Positions 18,844 through 27,871 of a stretch of 64,000 nucleotides of DNA are shown one piece after another (the first letter of the stretch is position 1; the number at the start of each line of letters is the position of its first letter). Below the pieces are notes generated by a model. The model did not search any database and was not told where the DNA came from. It was given only the letters and a program-made list of their open reading frames with translations. Made by a program: the position numbers and the translations under genes. The DNA is from Moraxella oblonga NBRC 102422 (GTDB lineage: Bacteria; Pseudomonadota; Gammaproteobacteria; Pseudomonadales; Moraxellaceae). The DNA lies in NCBI RefSeq assembly GCF_001598275.1, contig NZ_BCYQ01000003.1:1-64000 (forward strand), written 5' to 3'.

Positions 18844-18960
18844 ATACTCAATTCATATCAAAACCGTATAAAAACCATTCGCCCTAAGCCTAGTTAAAGG
18901 GTAACGGTTTTTCATCATGGTTTAACAAGCTCACCACGAACGAAAAACCTTTATTTGTGT
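18844..18960 (+). repeat. Dispersed intergenic repeat, copy C
   Basis: Begins ATACTCAATTCATATCAAAA and ends TAACAAGCTCACCACGAACG then A-rich DNA. It sits 4 bp upstream of the lpxH start codon, so it forms the whole lpxH leader. Confidence 0.88.
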
Positions 18961-19041
18961 ATTATGAAAAAAAGTAAGCCAAAAAAATAAGAGCGAGAAA
19001 ATCGCCCTTATTTTATCAAAAATTAGCCAATGGCGGTTGGA

Positions 19042-19551
19042 TTATTTATGAATCACTTTGGCAGAATTAATCACGATTGGCGTGGTGGGCACATCACTGT
19101 GATAGCCATAACGCCCAGTCGGTACGCCTTTGATTTGATTGACTACGTCCATACCATCAGTTACTTTGCCAAATACAGCATAGCCCCAACCTTGTGGAGT
19201 TGGACTGCTATAATTTAAAAAGTCGTTATTTTTGACATTGATAAAAAATTGGGCAGTAGCAGAGTGTGGGTCGCTGGTACGAGCCATGGCAATCGTGCCA
19301 ATGTCGTTTTTAAGACCGTTGTCCGCTTCGTTTTTGATGGGGGTGCCAGTACGCTTTTCGTTCATATCAGCGTCCATACCGCCACCTTGAATCATAAAGC
19401 CATCAATCACACGATGAAAAATCGTGCCATCATAATGACCGCTTTCTACATAGTCCAAAAAGTTGGCGACCGTAACAGGGGCTTTTTCGGCATTAAGTTC
19501 AATAACAATCGCACCGTGTGTGGTGTCAAATTGTACAACAGGCATGTCCAT
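19042..19551 (-). CDS. ppiB: Peptidyl-prolyl cis-trans isomerase, cyclophilin type
   Basis: A 169-residue cytoplasmic cyclophilin with no signal peptide. Catalytic features are [13 protein letters not shown] (Arg/Phe), the [13 protein letters not shown] block and [14 protein letters not shown]. It speeds proline isomerisation during folding. AAGGA lies about 11 bases before ATG 19551. Single gene, same strand as lpxH downstream but separated by repeat copy C. Confidence 0.96.
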   Translation of the reverse strand: MDMPVVQFDTTHGAIVIELNAEKAPVTVANFLDYVESGHYDGTIFHRVIDGFMIQGGGMDADMNEKRTGTPIKNEADNGLKNDIGTIAMARTSDPHSATAQFFINVKNNDFLNYSSPTPQGWGYAVFGKVTDGMDVVNQIKGVPTGRYGYHSDVPTTPIVINSAKVIHK

Positions 19552-19618
19552 AGGAATTCCTTAGGGGAAGTGAAAATTGGTGGCTATTATATCAACTTAC
19601 CAATAATTTGGCAAAAAC

Positions 19619-19876
19619 TTATGAGTCATAATGGTAACGACATGAAATGATGATGAGCGTCTCATTTTCATAACAATAAACCAAACGGTTGGTATCATCA
19701 ATGCGTCTTGACCAGCAACCTGTCAAATTATGGCGTAACGGCTCAGGTTTACCAATGCCATCAAAAGGGCTACGCTGACAGTCTTTAATCAAAGCATTAA
19801 TGCGTTTTAAGGTTTTCTTATCTTGACCTTGCCAGTACAAATAGTCTGACCATGCCTCATCAAACCAACTAATCAT
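19619..19876 (-). CDS. yoeB: YoeB-type mRNA interferase toxin
   Basis: A 85-residue RelE-superfamily toxin that cleaves mRNA at the ribosome. It is very close to E. coli YoeB: WFDEAWSDYLYWQGQDKKTLKRIN, then SPFDGIGKPEPLRHNLTG, CWSRRIDDTNRLVY and the terminal CRYHYDS. The catalytic residues Glu, Arg and the C-terminal His of that family are visible. The ATG at 19876 overlaps the end of the antitoxin gene by 8 bp. Intact by length and motifs. Confidence 0.95.
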   Translation of the reverse strand: MISWFDEAWSDYLYWQGQDKKTLKRINALIKDCQRSPFDGIGKPEPLRHNLTGCWSRRIDDTNRLVYCYENETLIIISCRYHYDS

Positions 19877-20120
19877 CAATCAAATCCCTTTGAATAAGCT
19901 TTCGGTCTTTTACTGCCTGTATGCCACGCATAAGATGTTCGGCATTGGCAGGATTTGATAAAAGATAATCCGTTTCTTTAAGGGTATTGTATTCGTCAAG
20001 ACTAATTAGCACCGCCGAAGTCTTGCCTCGTTTAACAATCACAGGGGCGTGCGCGTCTTCGACATAATCAAGGGCGGAGGCAAGGTTTTGGCGAAATTCA
20101 CTATAATTCATTACTTGCAT
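19869..20120 (-). CDS. yefM: YefM/Phd-type antitoxin
   Basis: An 83-residue antitoxin. The Phd/YefM N-terminal DNA-binding fold (MNYSEFRQNLASALDYV....PVIVKRGK.SAVLISLDEYNTLKET) is followed by the toxin-neutralising tail containing LMRGIQAV. GGAGAAAATC precedes ATG 20120. It overlaps yoeB and is expected to repress the pair at the palindrome just upstream. Confidence 0.94.
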   Translation of the reverse strand: MQVMNYSEFRQNLASALDYVEDAHAPVIVKRGKTSAVLISLDEYNTLKETDYLLSNPANAEHLMRGIQAVKDRKLIQRDLIDD

Positions 20121-20138
20121 GATTTTCTCCTTAAATAA

Positions 20139-20154
20139 GTACTTATAATTGTAC
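20139..20154. promoter_or_regulatory. Possible YefM operator
   Basis: An inverted repeat GTAC-TTATAATT-GTAC lies 19 bp upstream of yefM. YefM operators in E. coli use short TGTACA-type palindromes, so this is a plausible binding site. Inference only. Confidence 0.45.
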
Positions 20155-20249
20155 CATTTTGTTGAATACTCAGCAAGAAAACTTTATGTTTATTTAAAAA
20201 ATTATGCTAGAATAACCGAATTTACCCTTTTAAAATTTTGGAAAAAATC

Positions 20250-22007
20250 ATGAGCGACATCAGCACTGAAAAAAACAACTTTATCCGCCAAATTATTCGT
20301 GATGACTTGACCTCTGGCAAACACGACAGTATCATTACTCGTTTTCCACCCGAACCAAATGGCTATTTGCATATCGGTCATGTCAAATCCATTTGTCTAA
20401 ATTTTGGGGTGGCAAAAGAATTTAATGGTCTGTGTAACCTACGCTTTGACGATACCAACCCAACCGCAGAAAAGCAGGATTATGTGGATAGTATCAAAGC
20501 AGATGTAGAGTGGCTTGGTTTTAGCTGGGCAGGTCAGGTGCGTTATGCCTCTCATTATTTTGACAAACTTTATGAATGGGCGATACAGCTTATCAAACAA
20601 GGCGATGCTTATGTGGATTTTCAAACACCTGATGAAATTCGTGAACATCGTGGTGGTTTTGGTAAGCCGTCTGTGGAATCACCACAACGTAATGCCACGA
20701 TTGATGAGAATTTGGCTCGTTTTGACGACATGAAAAACGGCAAATACCAAGAGGGCGAGGCAGTACTGCGTGCCAAAATTGACATGAATCACCCCAACAT
20801 GAACATGCGAGACCCTGTCATCTATCGTGTGCTTCACGCCCACCACCACCAAACAGGCGATAAATGGTGTATTTATCCGATGTATGACTATGCTCACCCA
20901 TTGTCAGACGCTACTGAGAACATCACACATTCCATTTGTACGCTAGAATTTGAAGACCATCGTCCCTTTTATGATTGGGTGGTAGAAAAAGTGGGTTTTG
21001 ATGTGCCACCTCGTCAATACGAATTTAGCCGTCTTAACATTGACCATACCTTAACTTCCAAGCGTAAACTTAAACGTCTTGTGGAAATGGGTGTGGTGTC
21101 AGGTTGGGACGATCCACGCATGCCAACGATTGCAGGCATGAGACGACGTGGCTATACACCAGAGGGCTTACGAGATTTTTGTGAACGCATCGGCGTGTCT
21201 AAGGCAGACGGTGTGGTGAGTTTTAGTCAGCTTGAATTTAGTATTCGTAATGCCCTAGAAAATAGTGCAAGTCGTGGCATGGCGGTGCTTCGCCCACTTA
21301 AAGTTACCATCAAAAATTTTGATGAGGCGGTGGCAAATTTTGCAACACTCAAAAAAGACAGTGTCAAAGCTCGCCTTGATGATGGCGTGCTGTGGCTGAC
21401 CCAGCCCAAACATCCTCATGCTGATAATGGCGAACGAGAGATTCCCTTTACCAAGACGATTTATATTGACAAATCTGATTTTGAAATCACACCCCCAGAT
21501 GGTTATAAACGCCTCTCACCAGAAAATTCCGAGATTCGCCTGCGTAATAGTTATGTGCTAAAAGTGGAGGAGCATATTTGCGATGAGCGTGGCGAGGTGA
21601 TGGAGCTTATTGCCACCATTGACGAAAAAACGCTTGGCAATAACCCCGAAGGTCGCAAAGTCAAAGGTGTGATTCATTGGGTATCTGCCACACATGGTGT
21701 GCCTGCCACTGTACGACTTTATGAACATCTGCTTTTTGAAGATGATGAAATTTCAGAAGAATACATCAACAACATCAAGGCACAAAATCCAGATGTAGAT
21801 GATGATACGTTATGGGTTTTAACACACATCAATCCCAACTCTGTACAAATCATCAATGCTGTGGTTGAGCCATCATTGGCACAGGCAAATCCTGATGAAA
21901 AATTCCAGTTTGAACGTGAAAGCTACTTTGTGGCGGATAGGGTGGAGCATACTGCCGACAAGCCTGTATTTAATCAGATTGTTGGGTTAAAAGACGGATT
22001 TAAATAA
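20250..22007 (+). CDS. glnS: Glutaminyl-tRNA synthetase
   Basis: A 585-residue class I aminoacyl-tRNA synthetase. The HIGH motif appears in RFPPEPNGYLHIGHVKS, and the KMSKS counterpart is LTSKRKLKRL. The GlnRS-specific features LRFDDTNP and YPMYDYAHPLSDATENITHS are present, as is the C-terminal anticodon-binding beta barrel. ATG 20250 (MSDISTEKN) is chosen over an upstream TTG. Presence of GlnRS fits a gammaproteobacterium. A hairpin terminator follows. Confidence 0.97.
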   Translation: MSDISTEKNNFIRQIIRDDLTSGKHDSIITRFPPEPNGYLHIGHVKSICLNFGVAKEFNGLCNLRFDDTNPTAEKQDYVDSIKADVEWLGFSWAGQVRYASHYFDKLYEWAIQLIKQGDAYVDFQTPDEIREHRGGFGKPSVESPQRNATIDENLARFDDMKNGKYQEGEAVLRAKIDMNHPNMNMRDPVIYRVLHAHHHQTGDKWCIYPMYDYAHPLSDATENITHSICTLEFEDHRPFYDWVVEKVGFDVPPRQYEFSRLNIDHTLTSKRKLKRLVEMGVVSGWDDPRMPTIAGMRRRGYTPEGLRDFCERIGVSKADGVVSFSQLEFSIRNALENSASRGMAVLRPLKVTIKNFDEAVANFATLKKDSVKARLDDGVLWLTQPKHPHADNGEREIPFTKTIYIDKSDFEITPPDGYKRLSPENSEIRLRNSYVLKVEEHICDERGEVMELIATIDEKTLGNNPEGRKVKGVIHWVSATHGVPATVRLYEHLLFEDDEISEEYINNIKAQNPDVDDDTLWVLTHINPNSVQIINAVVEPSLAQANPDEKFQFERESYFVADRVEHTADKPVFNQIVGLKDGFK

Positions 22008-22014
22008 AATAAAC

Positions 22015-22037
22015 AAGGGAAATGATAAATTTCCCTT
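22015..22037 (+). terminator. Terminator after glnS
   Basis: A 9-bp stem AAGGGAAAT/ATTTCCCTT with a 5-nt loop and a T-run lies directly past the glnS stop. Confidence 0.85.
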
Positions 22038-22063
22038 TTTTGTTTTTTTAAATTTTTAAAAAC

Positions 22064-22097
22064 AAAAAACCAAACTCCATATTGAGTTTGGTTTTTT
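22064..22097 (-). terminator. Terminator after rlpA (may act both ways)
   Basis: A 14-bp stem AAAAAACCAAACTC/GAGTTTGGTTTTTT with a 6-nt loop lies 11 bp past the rlpA stop. T-runs flank both sides. Confidence 0.85.
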
Positions 22098-22108
22098 TAA
22101 TCAATTAT

Positions 22109-22675
22109 TTAGGGGTTATCCACACGTTCAATCACAACATTGCTAATGTCTTTTAGGTCAATCCTTTGGGCAGCACCATAAGATAAATCCAATGTACGGC
22201 TACTTTGTGGGCGGTCATTGACACGCACCACCACAGATTTACCATTGTCTTTGTTAGTAACCTTGATGTAGCAGTTCATGGGCAGGCTAGAATGAGCCGC
22301 TGTCAGAGCATTCATATCAAAGGTCTCACCACTGGCGGTGGGTTTGCCGTGAAATTGGCGACCATACCAAGAAGCAATGCCATTTTGCTTAAATTTACTG
22401 ACCGCACTAGACGCTACCGCCGTCAATTGGTGAATGACATCGCCATCACTCTCCTTTTTGGCGACTGGTTGACTGGCAAGCACGCTATTTAATGCCAAAG
22501 ATGTGGGCTGGCGTGCCTGTTTTACCAAATTTGAGGCGTTATTGTGTTGACTGGTTAATTCGCCCAATACCTTATCAATGTCTGTGTTATTTGCGTTGTT
22601 GGCGTAAGCAGACAATTGTAGGCTTGCTCCAATAATACTGGCAAAACCAATCTTTTTTAAATTGTCATATTTCAT
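22109..22675 (-). CDS. rlpA: RlpA-family septal-ring protein (double-psi beta-barrel)
   Basis: 188 residues with an N-terminal signal peptide (MKYDNLKKIGFASIIGASLQLSAYA) and no lipobox cysteine, so it is exported rather than lipidated. The C-terminal double-psi beta-barrel is clear: GIASWYGRQFHGKPTASGE, LTAAHSSLPMNCYIKVTN, VVVRVNDRPQ and LDLSYGAAQRI. RlpA enzymes are lytic transglycosylases acting on naked glycan at septa. The usual C-terminal SPOR domain is absent. The next gene on the same strand is rodA's neighbour block, reinforcing a cell-wall role. ATG 22675 is preferred to the upstream TTG. Confidence 0.87.
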   Translation of the reverse strand: MKYDNLKKIGFASIIGASLQLSAYANNANNTDIDKVLGELTSQHNNASNLVKQARQPTSLALNSVLASQPVAKKESDGDVIHQLTAVASSAVSKFKQNGIASWYGRQFHGKPTASGETFDMNALTAAHSSLPMNCYIKVTNKDNGKSVVVRVNDRPQSSRTLDLSYGAAQRIDLKDISNVVIERVDNP

Positions 22676-22749
22676 CAACAAATACCTATTTTATAAAGGG
22701 GTTATTATTAATATAACCCATTTTATAAAAATAGTCAAATTCATGTCTG

Positions 22750-23895
22750 TTATGGAATGTTTCGGTGTGTATGTATGCACGTTAATAAACCAAATCCCGC
22801 CATCAGTGTAACAATCGCCGTACCGCCATAACTGATGAACGGTAGGGGTACACCCACCACAGGTAAAAGACCACCTACCATGCCCATATTAACAAAAATA
22901 TACACAAAAAATGATAATGTCAATGCACCGCCAAGTAAACGGCAATAAATATCAGGATTGACAAAGGCAATATAAAAAGAACGAATCAGTAAACAAGCAT
23001 ACAAAAATAATAAAAATATCACGCCCACAAAGCCAAATTCTTCACTAAATGCCGCCACAATAAAATCTGTATGACCTTCTGGCAAAAAATGTAAATGCGA
23101 CTGTGTACCCTCCAAATAGCCCTTGCCCATCAGACCTCCAGAACCGATGGCGGTTTTGGATTGAATAATGTTCCAGCCTGCCCCCAACGAATCAGCTTCG
23201 GGATTCATGAGTGTTAAGACCCTTGTTTTTTGATAATCATGCATGAGATAATGCCACATAATCCACAAAAATGGCACAAGCAATGTCAATGCACCGCCAA
23301 TAAACCACCAAGGCAATCCTGCCAAAAACAAGACAAATGCCCCACTTGCCATGACTAAAATCGATGTTCCTAAATCAGGTTCTTTGGCAATAAGCACCAC
23401 TGGCACAATGATGATTGCAAGGGTGGTTAAGATGGTATTTAAGTTGGGTGGTAATTCTCGCTTGGATAAATACCATGCACACATCATGGGCATACCAAGT
23501 TTCATAAACTCAGATGGCTGAACACTACCAAATCCAGGTATGTCAATCCAACGTTTTGCCCCCATTCGCACCTCACCAATCAGCTCTACCAATACCAATG
23601 AAAACAATCCTAGCACATAAAAAATAGGCGTGAGTGTGCGATAAAAATTCGGTGGAATTTGAGCCATCATCGCCATGACCACAAAAGCAATGCCATAACT
23701 CACCATTTGACGAGTAATCATCGCCATATCCTGAGTGGAGGCACTGTACAATACTGTCAAGCCGATAAAACAGATACTCAAAAGCAATAAAGTCAGCCAG
23801 GGGTCAATATGAATGCGTTGCCACAGATTGTTTTCTGTGTCTTTGCTAACAAAGTGATGGCTTTGCCGAGAAAAGCGGTACTGTTGATTGGTCAT
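22750..23895 (-). CDS. rodA: Rod-shape peptidoglycan polymerase RodA
   Basis: A 381-residue SEDS-family glycosyltransferase (also called MrdB) that builds peptidoglycan during elongation together with PBP2. About ten membrane helices are visible. Diagnostic segments are GAKRWIDIPGFGSVQPSEFMK, AKEPDLGTSI (with the key Asp), KTAIGSGGLMGKG, LPEGHTDFI and GVPLPFISYGGT. No PBP2 gene flanks it here. Transcribed in the same direction as rlpA, 74 bp upstream of it. Confidence 0.95.
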   Translation of the reverse strand: MTNQQYRFSRQSHHFVSKDTENNLWQRIHIDPWLTLLLLSICFIGLTVLYSASTQDMAMITRQMVSYGIAFVVMAMMAQIPPNFYRTLTPIFYVLGLFSLVLVELIGEVRMGAKRWIDIPGFGSVQPSEFMKLGMPMMCAWYLSKRELPPNLNTILTTLAIIIVPVVLIAKEPDLGTSILVMASGAFVLFLAGLPWWFIGGALTLLVPFLWIMWHYLMHDYQKTRVLTLMNPEADSLGAGWNIIQSKTAIGSGGLMGKGYLEGTQSHLHFLPEGHTDFIVAAFSEEFGFVGVIFLLFLYACLLIRSFYIAFVNPDIYCRLLGGALTLSFFVYIFVNMGMVGGLLPVVGVPLPFISYGGTAIVTLMAGFGLLTCIHTHRNIP

Positions 23896-24028
23896 AAGAA
23901 ATTAGGGGCTTAAATGGCTTAAAATGTTACTAAGTATCATTTGTCTGCAATAAAAGTACACAAACAAACGCATTATTCTAATCCATATTTAATAATTTTG
24001 GTAGTATAATAGTACATATTACCATTTT

Positions 24029-24862
24029 ATGCGATTTGTTATGAAAAAATATTGTGCCACTTTGCTGTTGTTATCCTTGCCTCTCACCACTCATGCAGGT
24101 CTTTTTTCATGGAACAACAAAAAGCAAGAAACTGCCTCTACACATACACCCTCTCCAATCATTGCACAAACATCAGTAACACCCAAACCAAACAACCAAG
24201 TGCAGTTTGACGACCATGACCATGATGGACATAGCCATGAGATAGAGCGTCAGGTAGGCACAGAAGCTGATTATCAAAAATGGCTCAATGAACGTGCTTA
24301 TAACCGCCAAATTGCTACCGAATATCAACGTTTTTTGACCTATTATTTGGGTGCAAACAATGTGCCGCCAATGCGTGAGCTTTTAACCACCGCTCGTTCA
24401 TGGCAAGAATGTGGTTATGACCCTTATCAAGTACCGCCCAAAGAACTGTGGGGGCAAATGTTACCCACCATTCGTCTTTATAATGAATTACGTCAGCGTG
24501 GTATTTTGCCAGCCAACACTCAGATTCGCTCTGTCTATCGCAATCCAGACCTTAACCGTTGTGCAGGCGGGGCAGTCGGAAGTAAGCACATGACCAATGG
24601 TGCGATGGATATTTGGGTGCCTGATTATGAAGTGGGTAGTTGGCAGTTGTATAATGTACAAAACAAACTGTGTCAGTTTTGGATTGCTAATGGTGAGAGA
24701 CACCGTTTTGGGCTTGGGATTTATGCCACAGGGGCGATACACTTAGATACACAAGGTTATCGTAAATGGGGCGGACAATTTTCCCAGTTGGGTTCGCCAT
24801 GTCGTTATAACCCACCAAAACCTGAAAAATTGTATATTGATGGGCAAGGTTGGTCGGAATAA
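24029..24862 (+). CDS. Exported M15-type peptidase
   Basis: A 277-residue protein with a Sec signal (from Met5: MKKYCATLLLLSLPLTTHA). A His/Asp-rich linker (DDHDHDGHSHE) follows. The C-terminal half fits the peptidase M15A/D-Ala-D-Ala-carboxypeptidase-like fold: IRSVYRNPDLN, the zinc-ligand pair in GSKHMTNGAMDIW (His, Asp) and GAIHLDTQGYRKWG (His). A role in cell-wall peptide trimming is likely. Both ATG 24029 and 24041 are possible. Its last codons abut the 5'-truncated acnD fragment, so its native downstream context has been rearranged. The protein looks complete. Confidence 0.8.
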   Translation: MRFVMKKYCATLLLLSLPLTTHAGLFSWNNKKQETASTHTPSPIIAQTSVTPKPNNQVQFDDHDHDGHSHEIERQVGTEADYQKWLNERAYNRQIATEYQRFLTYYLGANNVPPMRELLTTARSWQECGYDPYQVPPKELWGQMLPTIRLYNELRQRGILPANTQIRSVYRNPDLNRCAGGAVGSKHMTNGAMDIWVPDYEVGSWQLYNVQNKLCQFWIANGERHRFGLGIYATGAIHLDTQGYRKWGGQFSQLGSPCRYNPPKPEKLYIDGQGWSE

Positions 24863-24863
24863 T

Positions 24864-25643
24864 TGGCGTGAAAAGTCCACCTATATCCGCCGTCCACCCT
24901 ATTGGGAGGGAGCATTGGCAAAAGAATGTGAACTTAAAAACTTACGACCGCTTGCCATTTTGCCTGATAATATTACCACCGACCATTTGTCGCCCTCTAA
25001 TGCCATTGTCAAAAATTCAGCCGCAGGCGAGTACCTTGCCAAAATGGGCGTGCCAGAGGAAGATTTTAACTCTTATGCCACACACCGAGGCGACCATTTG
25101 ACCGCACAAAGAGCGACTTTGGCAAATCCAAAACTCTTTAATGAAATGGTCAAAAACGCTGATGGTACAATCAAACAAGGCTCACTGGCACGAGTTGAAC
25201 CAGATGGCACAGTGATGAGAATGTGGGAGGCAATAGAAACTTATATGAACCGCTCACAACCTCTTATCATCATTGCAGGGGCGGATTATGGGCAAGGGTC
25301 AAGCCGAGACTGGGCGGCAAAAGGCGTGCGTTTGGCTGGCGTGGAAGTGATTGTGGCAGAAGGCTTTGAACGCATTCACCGCACCAATTTGGTGGGAATG
25401 GGCGTGTTGCCGCTGCAATTTATAAACGGTCAAAATCGCCATACCCTTAACTTAGATGGTACAGAAATTTATGCGGTACAAGGGGAAATTTCAGCTCGCT
25501 GTGAATTAGAGCTTGTCATTGAACGCAAAAATGGCGATATTGAAAAAGTGCCTGTCTTATGCCACCTAGATAGCGATGTGAAAACTTATAAGGCGGGGGG
25601 GGGGGGCGTGTTAAGGGAGTTTGCGAGTAAATTCCTAAGTTAA
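24864..25643 (+). pseudogene. acnD: Remnant of acnD (C-terminal third), no start
   Basis: About 259 residues match the swivelling C-terminal domain of the Fe-S 2-methylisocitrate dehydratase AcnD of the methylcitrate cycle: STYIRRPPYWEGALA, DNITTDHLSPSNAI, SYATHRGDHLTAQRA, ADYGQGSSRDWAAKG and ERIHRTNLVGMGVLPL. The full enzyme is about 865 residues, so the first two thirds, including the cluster cysteines, are missing. Homology starts within a few bases of the stop of the M15 gene, with no promoter or credible start. A run of 12 G near the end turns the usual AGGVL into AGGGGVL but keeps frame. No prpB, prpC or prpF is in the window. Confidence 0.9.
25595..25606 (+). repeat. Homopolymer of 12 G in the acnD remnant
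   Basis: Twelve consecutive G, coding four glycines in the remnant's frame. Tracts of this length slip readily during replication. Confidence 0.93.
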
Positions 25644-25761
25644 TAGGCGTAAGAAATTGTGGTATAATCGACAGATAGCGTGGTGCTGTCTGTCAGTTAA
25701 AATAGATAGTGATTGTTGTAGAATAATTTTGCCATGGTACTATCCAATCAAAGGTGATGAA

Positions 25762-27610
25762 ATGAAACTTAAAAATATTGTCATAAAAAGATTCCGTTCT
25801 ATCAATGATATTAAACTAGAAATTGATACCAATCATAATTTTATTAGTATTTGTGGAGCTAATAATGTTGGAAAAACAAATGTATTGCGTGCATTGAATT
25901 TATTTTTTAATCCAAATAGCTATATCTTTGATAAAGACACTCCGTATTTAAAACAGAATACAAGAGGAGGGTCTATAGCGACGGAAATTCAGTTGCAATT
26001 TGACGATGGTACAGAATACAAGAGGAGGGTCTATAGCGACGGAAATTCAGTTGCAATTTGACGATGGTAATGGAAAAACATACGAATTAATCAGAAATAT
26101 TGAGAAAAAAGATGGTAAAATTAATATAGAAAGCAAATGCACTTTAATTAATAAAGTTGGTAAAAATACTTCAAAAAGTAGTTTACCAGAAAGTAAATTT
26201 AATGAAATATTAAAGAATATTGCATTCTTTTATATTCCAGCTATTAATATTTCCTTTCCTGATTTAATTAATATTATTATTAATGATGTATATGAAATTG
26301 AATTTGATAAATCTAGGTTTTCTGGTCTTAAAGGGGAGCTAAAAGATTCTTTTGAAAAATACAATAAAGGATTAATAGACGTTTTAAGTAAATTGGCAGA
26401 GGAAATAAACCCACTTTTTGAAAGATTTAATGAAAATTGGTCTGTTGAGTTTAAAAGTAATGCGGAAGTGAAAAAATTCCAAGATTTAATATCAGCGGAT
26501 ATTAGTTTTCATATTAATGATAAAGCTGGTTTTAACAATGATACAAAGGGTTCTGGTTTGCAAAAATTAGGATTTATACTATTGCATCAAAAAATTATTG
26601 AGAAACTATCTAGAAAACATGTTATTTTTTGTATTGATGAACCAGATGCTTTTTTACATAGAGGACTTCAATTAAAACTCAAAACTATTCTATATGATAT
26701 AGCTAAAAAGCATCAAGTAATTGTTACTACTCATTCTCCTGAGTTTATAGATTATTCCAGTTTAAGAAATGTGATTCTATTAGATCAAGAAATTAGTGAA
26801 GAAAAATTTTATAAGAGAACCCAAACTTATATTAACCCTATTAATACAATTGCCATAGATTTATCGCAAGAAGATGGTGCGAAAAAAATTAGAGAATACC
26901 TAGGTCTTGAGGAAGATAAAACAGATCTATTAGACCAGTATAACATTTTCGTTGAAGGAGAATGCGACAAAAAATACATTACTGAATTATGTCAGTTCTT
27001 TGGGATAAAAAACAAAAGAATTTTTTCAATAAATTCAGTTGATAAATATGACGTTCAGCTACAGTTCTATGATGATTGGTATGCTAATTTGCAAAAGAAA
27101 CCTCATATCCTTGTGTTATTTGACAATGATAGTGCTGGTAGAGAAAGTTACAAATTGATTAAACGAAAGACTTTTAAAAATATTCAAGTTGATTGTCAAT
27201 TTATTCCTAATGTTTATGGTGAGTTACCAGATCTGGAAAATTTACAAAAAGTGAAAAGTAACTTAGAAATAGAAGATTTTATCTACCCTGAATTATTTTT
27301 TCAACTATCTATGCTGATACTAAATGAAAAAACAAATTTATCTAAATTTAATTTTAAAGAATTAGATAAATATTTACAAAATAAGAGTTTTGCAAATGAT
27401 GGTATCTTGGCCATTATGGATTTGTTATTAAAAAGCAAAAATCCTGATGGTTTAGGTTCTCTAAGTTTTTCCTCTCCAAATATGAAAGGTGGAGTTGCAT
27501 CAAAATTGAATGTATCTGGCAATCTTAAGATTACAAATATATTAAATGAAGCTAATAAAAAATATCCTGAAGTTAAAAAATTTTTAATGCAGATAATGAG
27601 TAAAAATTAA
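25762..27610 (+). pseudogene. OLD-family ATPase/TOPRIM nuclease, frameshifted by tandem duplication
   Basis: Start ATG 25762 with GGTGAT upstream. The first frame carries Walker A GANNVGKT (residues 32-39) and stops after 99 codons. From about 26000 another frame continues to 27610 with the signature region, Walker B CIDEPDAFLH, the VTTHSPEF switch, and a C-terminal TOPRIM domain (FVEGECDKK, then VLFDNDSAGRE). A 58-bp tandem duplication at 25953-26068 causes the +1 shift. Removing one copy restores one frame of about 596 residues. OLD proteins are anti-phage DNases. No UvrD-like partner (GajB) is adjacent, so it fits a stand-alone OLD. The DNA is much more AT-rich than neighbours and uses AGA/AGG codons, which suggests transfer. 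Confidence 0.88.
25953..26068 (+). repeat. 58-bp perfect tandem duplication inside the OLD gene
   Basis: Unit 25953-26010 (starting ACAGAATACAAGAGGAGGGT and ending GACGATGGT) is repeated exactly at 26011-26068. Since 58 is not a multiple of 3, the second copy shifts the frame. Confidence 0.97.
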
Positions 27611-27828
27611 TAAAAGTAAGATGATTGATATATACTATTAAAAATTCACCAAAACGGTGCGTTCTACGCACCCTACACTCCACACTAAAAGGAATAAGGA
27701 ACTTAAAATGCAAACCCCAATCCCAGCCACTTATCTTATATGCGTCGTGGCAGTGTCTTAGCATATTCTGACATACAATTGCCCTAGATTGGTAAGTTTA
27801 AGCTTGTAATTTTTATTAAAAATGCCAA

Positions 27829-27866
27829 AATAAGACCTAAATTTCATCTAGAATTTAGGTCTTATT
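27829..27866. repeat. 15-bp perfect inverted repeat
   Basis: AATAAGACCTAAATT/AATTTAGGTCTTATT with an 8-nt loop lies at the inner end of the IS1-like remnant. It could be a terminator or a repaired junction. Confidence 0.75.
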
Positions 27867-27871
27867 ACAAT

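Noticed and set aside
24837-24863. Use of ATG 24837 as a start for the acnD fragment
   Set aside because: This start lies inside the M15 gene, lacks a ribosome-binding site, and the first residues do not match AcnD.
27573-27764. Reading frame between the OLD gene and the IS remnant on the minus strand
   Set aside because: It has no ribosome-binding site or conserved pattern, and it overlaps the OLD 3' end.
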